A stretch of 64,000 bases of DNA from Bacteroidota bacterium. Its GTDB lineage: Bacteria; Bacteroidota; Bacteroidia; AKYH767-A; OLB10. Where the stretch lies: the NCBI GenBank assembly GCA_016714535.1, contig JADKDR010000016.1, forward strand, positions 67,919 through 131,918, read 5' to 3'. Shown piece after piece: positions 56,350 through 64,000 of the stretch (position 1 is the stretch's first letter; the number at the start of each line of letters is the position of its first letter). The notes below the pieces were generated by a model. It saw only the letters and a program-made list of their open reading frames with translations. It was not told the DNA's origin and ran no database searches. The position numbers and the translations under genes are program-made.

Positions 56350-59300
56350 ATGATGAAGCAAAAGATTTTACTAATGATGATGTTGGTCATGGGATATGGC
56401 CTGACATCCAAAGGAGCCAATGTAAATTGGACAAATGCATCTGGCGGCAGTTGGAGTGTAGGAGCCAACTGGAGCAACGGCAGCGGCCCGGGCGCGGGAG
56501 ACACTGCTGTAATTACTCTGGCCGGAACGTATACTGTTACAGTAGATATGAATATTACTTGTCAGAAAATGCTGATTGGTGGTGCAAGTGGCTTACAGAC
56601 GTTTAGTGTTGCAAATTATTATACCATTGCTATGAGTAAGGGTATGCAGGTCAATGCTCGGGGAGTATTGGATTTGCAGTATGCTACCATAAATTGCAAT
56701 CAGCCTATTGTAAATGCAAACCGTATAAAACTGCGATATAATAATGTTATAAATGCCCCGGTAAATAATAGTGATACTTTAGAAGTAGCGCATTCTACTA
56801 ATACAATAAGTCAAAACTATACCTCGCCTGTCGGCTCGGTTTTGTATTTTCATCATCTGATTATATAGCAGGACTTACCATTGCCAATGGGTTTACAAAT
56901 AATGGCAGTATTGTGTTTAATTCGGTGAGTGGCTATGCTGCTTCGCTTACTATCACAGCAGGTACTATTACCAATACCTCAACTGGTGTTATAAAATCTA
57001 CTGGCATCTATGCATCGTTAACTATTCAAAGTAATGTGATTAATAACGGTACTGTTACTATTGAGCATGATTTGCGGTTTAGCGCTACCGGCAATTCATT
57101 TGTAAATAATAATAGTGGTACCATCACCGCAACTAACAATGCCGTTTTATATTTTGATTATGACACGGCTATCGTAAATGGTGGTACCGTTACCATTAAC
57201 GCTGGGTCTTCTATCAATTGTAATGGTGGTGTATTCAAGTGGGAAGGGGGCACATACCCCTCAACAGGAAATATGCGTTTCACCAGTACTATTGTCTGGT
57301 TTAATACAGCCACAATTCCTGGTAGGTATAAGGAGTTTTCATATTCCACCATTAATAGCATACAGAATCCTGTAACTAATAACAGGAGAATGCGTTTTGA
57401 TTATAGTAACATCATCAATGCCCCAATTTTCAATACGGATACGATTTCGATTTCGCATTATGGTAATCAAATGAATGGCGCCCTTACTACATCAGCATCT
57501 TCTAAAATTGTTTTCGATTGTCAGAGTTATACTGGAGGATTAACAGTGTCGCGCGGATTTACAAATAATGGCAAAATTTATTTTAACTCAATTACCGGTT
57601 ACGGGGCGTCTTTAAGCTTGGATAGTAATATTGTAATTAACGCGGCCGGTGGCGAAATAATAGTTGAGAATGCATTTGCCTTGCCGTATCAGATTTATGC
57701 CGCAGTAAATAATATTGGAAACATAAACATTAAGAGTGGAAGCACCCTTACCATACAGCGAACAGATACCTCAAGCAATACAGGTACCATCAGCGTTGCA
57801 ACAAATTCTTCGCTCACTTATAACCCGGGAGGCCTTAAAATGAATGGTGGAAGTATTAGCGGTGCAGGCAAATTGATTTTTACAAACGCAGAGTATAAAG
57901 AAAATCTTACCACTATTCCTGCTATCATCACCGAATTTAACTCGGCTGTGCTTTCTACCAATCAGGCTTTCATAAATAATACAGCAGCACTTTATTTTAA
58001 TTATAACAATGTGGTTACTGCTAATGTGCGCAATAAATCTACCGGAATAATTTATGTGCAACATTATGGAAACGTTGATAATGGTACCTTCCTAAATGAG
58101 GCAGGATCGCAATTGATTTTCAATAGCGCACAATATATCGCTGATTTTAATTTTGCTCAAGGCATAACCAATAATGGAACGATTGAACTTGGAAGTATCA
58201 CCGGATACAGTTCTTCAGTTTCTTGCAGCGGAGGCGAGTTGCTTAATAACAATACAGGTATAATAAATTGCAATGTTGGGGTAGGAGGAACCCGAAACAT
58301 CGATGCGCAACTAAATAATAAAGGAACATTAAATGTAAATGCAGAAACTACCATAATTAAAACAGGAGCACTTAGTCAAAATACAGGTGGAGCAATAACA
58401 ATTAATGGAACATATACACTCACAGTTAGCAATATGCGTTTTGATCTTAATAGCGGCACCATGTCTGGTACCGGATTTATTTACTTCAATACTTCTACCT
58501 ATTACCTGGCATTAGCTAATGTTCCAGGTGTTTATCATAAGTTTTATTCGAGTAAATTTGAAGCACCTGCCATGGTCAATAATTCGACCACGTTGCAGTT
58601 TTATTATAACGATTCGTGCAAGGCTTCCATTAACAATAAGGCAAACGGCATTGTAAAGGTTTCTCATTACCCAAATTATTTTACCGGAACATTTACAAAT
58701 GTAGCCGGTTCCCAGTTGCTCATTGATGCTCAGAGTTATATCAGTCAGGCTTACTTTACTAATGGTTTTTTAAACAAGGGCACCATTGATATGAGCAGCA
58801 TAACAGGTTATGATACCTACCTCACCATATTGAACGGTTCACTTGAAAATGATACGAATGCAACATTTAATATGGGTGCCGGTGTTGGAGGGCAGCGTTG
58901 GTTTGATGGCGCCTTTAAAAACTGGGGTAGCTGGAATATTAACGCAACCTCATATTTGAATTCGTCAACATTGAGAAACGAAACAACAGGGATATTGCGT
59001 GGTAATGCAACGGTTAGTTTACAAAATAGTACCCGGTTGGTGAACAAAGGCAACATGTATCCCGGCAGCAGCACAGGAGTTTCGTTGGGTCAGTTGTATT
59101 TTATTGGGCATGTAACTAAAATGTCAGGGTCAAATTTGAATTTACAAATTGGTGGTACAAATCCGGTTACACACTTCGATCAAACTACTACTACAGGCAC
59201 CGATTCACTTAATGGCGCACTAAACATTTCCTTAGTAAATAGCTATGTTCCCACACTTGGCGACAGCTTCATTGTAAATAATTATGGTACACGTATAGGT

Positions 59301-62300
59301 CAGTTTAGCAGTGTGAATGGTAGTATTCCGGGTGGTCTGGCATGGAATATATTTTATCGCCCTACCTATGCTGTAATTCGGGCGGGCAATCCTTCTAACT
59401 TAACTATAACTGCAACAGCCGGAGCAAATGGTAGTATTTCGCCCGCAGGCAATGTATCGGTTGTGTACAATGCCAATCAGACATTTACATGCACTCCTGC
59501 AAATAATTATGTGATAGATAGTGTAATTGTTGATGGCAGTTATGTTGGCAATAACAGCAGCTATACATTTAACAATGTAACCATTAATCATACCATCCAT
59601 GTTACGTTCCGTATACCGGGTTACACTATTAATGCTTCTAAAACCGGTCAGGGAACTATATCACCATCCGGTGTAGTTGCAGTAAATAATGGCGGTAGTC
59701 AACAGTTTACAATGACACCAAATAATACCTGTACTAAAATTGACAGTGTCATAGTAAATGGATCTTTTATTGGCACTCAATCATCGTACACCTTTACCAA
59801 TGTAACAGCTAATCAAACTATTCGTGTTGTATTTGGTAACAGCAATGCTGTTAGTAGCAACACGGGTGTGTTTTCTTTTTGCGCTGGCAGCAGTTTAACC
59901 TTAAGTGCTTCGGGAGGTTTTAATGCTTACGCCTGGAGTACCGGAGCAACTACGCAATCAATTTCGATTAGTGCAGGAGGAACATATACGGTTACGGTAA
60001 CAGGTAGCGGTGGTTGTCAGGTTACCGACTCAAAAAATGTTACACAAAATTCGCTTCCTACCGTTACTTTCCCATCTTTTTATGCGAATAACAAAGTTTG
60101 CTTTACTGATGGCGCAGCCTACCTGAATGGAATTGGTATGCCTGTAGGCGGCTCTTACAGTGGTATTGGAGTAAGCAATTCATTTGGTAATTTCTATTTT
60201 AGCCCGGGCACTACCTATGGCACGCGAACACTTACCTATACCTATACAAATGCCAATGGTTGCACCAATACGGCCACTCGGGTTGTTACGGTTGATAGCA
60301 ACGCCACGGTTGATGCAGGAATGAATATTGTAAAATGCGGCAATCTGGTTGTTCCCATTTCGGCCACCAAGGGAGGTGTTGCTACAACAACTACCTGGAC
60401 TACCTCTGGTACAGGTACCTTCGTTAATGCCAATGCATTAAATACGAATTATACGCTCTCTGCTGCCGATATTCAAGCAGGTTCAGTAGTTCTCACCATT
60501 ACTACAAGCAACCCCGCAGGTACCTGCGGGCCAGTAAGCGATCAGGTTACGATAACATACTATTCGAATGCAGTAGCTGAAATTGGAGGTAGTCAAGCAC
60601 CTGCTTGTGTACCTTCTGCTGCTTTCCAGTTAAGCGGAAGTGTTTCAGGTTATCCTGCAGCTACTCCTTTTTGGTCAACAAGCGGCACAGGATCTTTTTC
60701 GAGCGCTGCGGTTTATTCACCTGTTTACACTCCTTCGCAGGCAGATATTAATGCTGGTGTAATCAATATCTATTTAACTCCTATTGATCCTAACGGAAAC
60801 TGCACCTTCAATGCTGACACTTTGGTTGTTTATTTTGATAAGTACAGTGTTGATGCAGGTAATAATGCAGTAGCATGTAAAAGCAATTCTGTTTCTGTAT
60901 CAGGATCGAAATCCAATTCGGTAACTTCAGTTATATGGACTACCAACGGTAGTGGAACATTTGCAAATGCAAATGCGTTGAATACTACCTATACGTTTTC
61001 TGCCGCTGATAAAACAAATGGTGGAGCAACATTAACACTCACTACCAATGACCCTGCGGGTCCTTGTGGAGCCAAGTCAGACAACATGTATGCGCAGTAT
61101 AAAACAGCCACTGCCGATGCAGGACCGGCTTTGATTTGTGGCGATACCATTTGGCAGTTGTCAGGAACATACAGCGGTGCGCCAGGTACTTTGTGCAACG
61201 CACTATGGAGCAGTCTTGGCACCGGATCATTTAACAATGCATCAGCATTTAATTCGATATATACAGCTTCTGCAGCAGATAAAGCTGCGGGCAAAGTTTC
61301 ACTGGTATTGTCACTAACCGATCAGGCTGGCCAATGCAGTAACTTTACAAGCGACACCATTGTTGTTTGGTTCAATCCGCATTATGTAATTAATGCTGGT
61401 TCGGACTCTGCAGAAATTTGTGGTGACAAAATACTTAGCTTATCAGGAACAAGACAGAATACTAATACCACAACATGGACTAGCAGTGGCACAGGCACAT
61501 TTGGCAATGCCAATGGGCTAAATACCACGTATACTTTTAGTTCAGCAGATACTGCTGCCGGATTTGTAATCATTACCCTTTCGAGCAACGACCCTGCAGG
61601 ACCTTGCGGAGTTGTTTCAGATAGTAGATATGTAACTATCAAAGATGTACCTAAGGCAACGGCAGGAACCAACAGCCCCGTATGTGCCGGCACTAATCTT
61701 AACTTAACCGCCAGTGGCGGCAATGGTTATATTTGGAGTGGCCTAACAGCTTTGCAAGCTCCATTCAGAATATTGTTATCAGCAATGCGCAGGTAAACAT
61801 GTCAGGAGTATATACTGTAACCGTAACTAACCTTATTGGTTGCAGTGCTACCGCTAGCACCACCGCCTCTGTTACTTCCTGCAATTGCGTGCAGCCCATT
61901 GTGCAGCTAGGTAAAACAAATGTGAGTTGTAATGGCGGAAGTGATGGAACCATAACCACCACCATTAATAATGTGGCAGGACCATTTACCTACTTATGGA
62001 GCAATGGGATGACTGTACAAAATCCTACAGGCTTACCAATAGGAATATATACCGTTACAGTTACTACTACGCCTAATTGTACAGGCACAAGTTCCATAGT
62101 CATTACCCAACCTACCGTTCTTACTGCATCTTCTACCGTTACCAATACTACGTGTGGAACCAGCAATGGCTCAGTAGTTATGAATGTAAGCGGTGGCAGC
62201 CCGCCATACCAATATTTATGGAATACGAATCCGCCACAAAACACCTCTGTTATCAGTAGTCTTACAGCTGGCTCTTACTTATGTACTGTTACCGATTCAA

Positions 62301-63511
62301 AGGGTTGTACCAAAACACTGGTATCTATCGTTCAAACTACTGGAGGAAGCATAAGCAATGTAACGGTAACCATCAAGAAGCCATGCTATCAAGATAATAA
62401 TGGAAAGCTAACCATTAAAAACATAACCGGAGGTACGGCACCTTACACATACCTGTGGAGCACAGGAGCAGTTAGCAGCAGCATCAGCAATATAAGCAAT
62501 GGAACATATACCCTCACCGTTACAGATGCAGGCAATTGCTCCTTTGTGAAGGTACTAAACGTGGTTCAATGGTCGCAGATTAAAGAAAACCTTACGGTAA
62601 TAGATGCGGGCTGCAATCTGTGCAATGGAATTGCATACGTTGCTCCTACGGGAGGCAAAAAACCATACCGCTATTCATGGAATACCGTGCCCTTAGATTT
62701 AGATTCTTTAGCAACAGGATTATGTGCAGGTGCTTATACACTTACCATTCGCGATACTGCTAATTGTGTTAAGCAGGTACCGGTAGTTGTAAGCGATGGC
62801 AGGCCACAGATAACTGCAGCCATTACAAATGTTATTTGCAATGGGGGCAATACCGGAGCGGTTAATATTACTGTTACCTCGGGTGTTTCACCTTTTTCAT
62901 ACCTATGGAGTAATGGAAAAACAAGCAAAAATAATTTAAATGCAACTGCAGGAATTTACACGATAACGGTGACAAGTACCGGAGGATGTAGCAATACCAA
63001 GTCTTCTTTGGTAACGGAGCCTGCAGCTATTGCTATTTCGTTTGATACTACTTCTACTACTGCCAAAGCAGTGCCAGTTGGCGGAGTTTCGCCCTATGCT
63101 TATTTATGGAGTAATGGAAAGACCAATGCCAAAATATTGAATCTCACTGTAGGAACATATACGGTAACAGTAACAGATGCAAGTGGATGTACCAAAGTGG
63201 CTTCGGTGACCGTTAACGGGCCACGCTTCGGAGAAATGGATTTAATAGCTATAGCAGACCTAAGTGTGTACCCCAACCCTGCAAGCGAGTTTTTGAATAT
63301 TGAGTTTGATGCCTTGGGAATTAATTTGGCTGAGATTTCTGTTTACAACGAAGTGGGTCAAATGTGCATAAGCAAGTCAATTTCAACGCAGCATGGAACC
63401 ACACAAATACGATTTGAAACAACCTCATTGGCATCGGGAATTTATGAATTACGAATTGAATTCGCTGGAACGGTTGAAAGGCGAAAAATAGTTGTTGCAA
63501 GCAATAAGTAA
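56350..63511 (+). CDS. Giant T9SS adhesin (about 2387 residues), interrupted by two one-base frameshifts
   Basis: A secreted surface protein. A signal peptide (to about 24, ending LTSKGA) leads to about 170-residue beta-rich sequence, then four roughly 200-residue repeats with GFTNNGxI, SITGY and VGGxR marks. Two InlB-B-like repeats (ANGSISPAGNVSVVYNANQT, GQGTISPSGVVAV) follow, then a SprB-like unit, several Ig-like units (TWTSSGTGTFxNANALNT, SNDPAGPCG) and about seven SprB repeats. A T9SS type A-like sorting domain ends it (YPNPASEFLNIEF to RRKIVVASNK). Frame breaks lie at 56847-56850 (T4, one T missing: restores LYFSSSDYIAGLTIANG) and 61742-61743 (CC, one C missing: restores WSGPNSFASSIQNI). 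With both bases added it is exactly 2388 codons. It is probably intact in the cell. Confidence 0.85.
56925..59030 (+). repeat. Four tandem ~200-residue repeats inside the 56350 adhesin
   Basis: The mark S-(V/I)-(S/T)-G-Y is at codons starting 56925, 57591, 58197 and 58800; spacing 666, 606 and 603 bp. Each repeat carries N-N-G, a YF/IY hydrophobic strand, a VGGxR or similar, and a NxGxxNxNxxTTLxxxxxxNTGT block. I recognise no named domain. Confidence 0.7.
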
Positions 63512-63540
63512 TCAGGTTATTAAGAAATACGCTTCATCAT

Positions 63541-63569
63541 GGGTCACCCAATTGGGTGGCCCTTTTTTT
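63541..63569 (+). terminator. Rho-independent terminator after the second giant adhesin
   Basis: GGGTCACCC (63541-63549) pairs with GGGTGGCCC (63554-63562) with one G-U pair and an AATT loop, followed by seven Ts. It is 29 bp after the stop. Confidence 0.88.
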
Positions 63570-63622
63570 ACCACTAATTATATAATGACCACGAATTATT
63601 ATCTCTTCTTTATCAATTAAAG

Positions 63623-63653
63623 TTGTATTTATTTATCTTAGTAGTTAATTTTG
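63623..63653 (+). promoter_or_regulatory. Predicted Bacteroidota promoter for the PIG-L gene
   Basis: TTG (63623-63625), 20 bases, then TAATTTTG (63646-63653), a good fit to TTTG / TAnnTTTG with normal spacing. The ATG at 63689 is about 35 bp downstream. Confidence 0.6.
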
Positions 63654-63688
63654 ATAGACAAGTTATATAACTAATAATTAGATTTATT

Positions 63689-64000
63689 ATGAGAAGTATT
63701 TTGATTACTCTTTCAATGGTGATGAATGGATTTGTTTCAGTGGCGCAGTTTACGAAGTGTTCATTTTATTTTAGCGCCCATCCTGACGATTGGCAATTAT
63801 TTATAGGCACTAATGCATATAATGATATGCAGGAAAGCAATACGAAAGTTGTGTTTATTTATGTTACAGCAGGCGATGCAGGGTTACTTACAGGCAAAGT
63901 ACCTCCGGCTACGGTTCCTTATTACGTGGCACGAGAGCGTGGTGCCAAGTATTAGCAAGAACTTGCTGTTAATTCGAAGTTTAGTTCTTCAACACCTGTT
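63689..64000 (+). CDS. PIG-L family deacetylase, N-terminal part, with an in-frame TAG, cut by window edge
   Basis: A signal peptide (MRSILITLSMVMNGFVSVAQ) is followed by FYFSAHPDDWQLFIGTNAYND, the AHPDD metal-binding motif of PIG-L/LmbE zinc deacetylases that act on N-acetyl sugars. VVFIYVTAGDAG and YYVARERGAKY continue the family fold. A TAG at 63953-63955 stops the frame after 88 codons, but the same frame stays open for all 15 codons to the window end (QELAVNSKFSSSTPV), which fits the continuation. The stop may be a point error, a true nonsense change, or the result of an indel pair. The deacetylase is normally several hundred residues long, so most of it lies outside. Confidence 0.75.

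Overview
The window is chromosomal DNA from a member of the Bacteroidota. The evidence is six very large secreted proteins, most with a C-terminal type IX secretion (T9SS) sorting domain and SprB-type repeats, a TonB-dependent receptor with a carboxypeptidase-like N-terminus, AT-rich sequence, weak Shine-Dalgarno sequences and several promoter -7 boxes of the form TAnnTTTG. A Chitinophagales- or Saprospirales-like lineage is a guess. No phage, insertion sequence, CRISPR array or rRNA was seen.

Layout. 1-2.8 kb (minus): the 5' end of a DnaE-type polymerase gene, a repeat-rich spacer, a DUF2383 four-helix-bundle protein, a cupin and an AraC-type regulator. 3.4-6.4 kb: a fatty acid hydroxylase/sterol desaturase family protein, then PspC and DUF2851 genes on the minus strand. 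6.5-14.6 kb (plus): membrane protein, winged-helix regulator, membrane protein, DUF4173 protein fused to leucine-rich repeats, two unknown membrane proteins, DUF1361, a B12-binding radical SAM enzyme and diacylglycerol kinase. Two nearly identical palindromes (ACTTTG-N5-CAAAGTACTTT) flank the regulator and look like its operators. 14.9-28.8 kb: secreted T9SS cargo with SPOR, DivIC/FtsB and OmpA-like genes. 28.8-33.8 kb: housekeeping genes (YqeY, MutY, HU, leucyl aminopeptidase, NamZ/DUF1343). 34.4-46.8 kb: TonB receptor, a BNR-propeller lipoprotein and a 2341-residue SprB-repeat adhesin. 46.8-53.9 kb: TrmB, HU-CCDC81/SPOR protein, KdsB, Nfu, L-2-hydroxyglutarate oxidase, tRNA-Leu(UAG), trigger factor and ClpP. 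54.3-64 kb: a predicted outer-membrane protein, an orphan LuxR-type response regulator, a second giant adhesin and a PIG-L deacetylase running off the end.

About 26-27 kb of the 64 kb encodes secreted or surface cargo. The T9SS machinery itself is not in this window.

Five otherwise intact genes (DUF2851, OmpA-like, TonB receptor, trigger factor, giant adhesin) are broken by six single-base deletions, each curable by one extra base in a homopolymer. Restoring one base per site gives reading frames of exactly 420, 673, 791, 463 and 2388 codons. Trigger factor is among them, so I infer these are mostly consensus sequencing errors rather than real pseudogenes, and each such gene is annotated as one locus.
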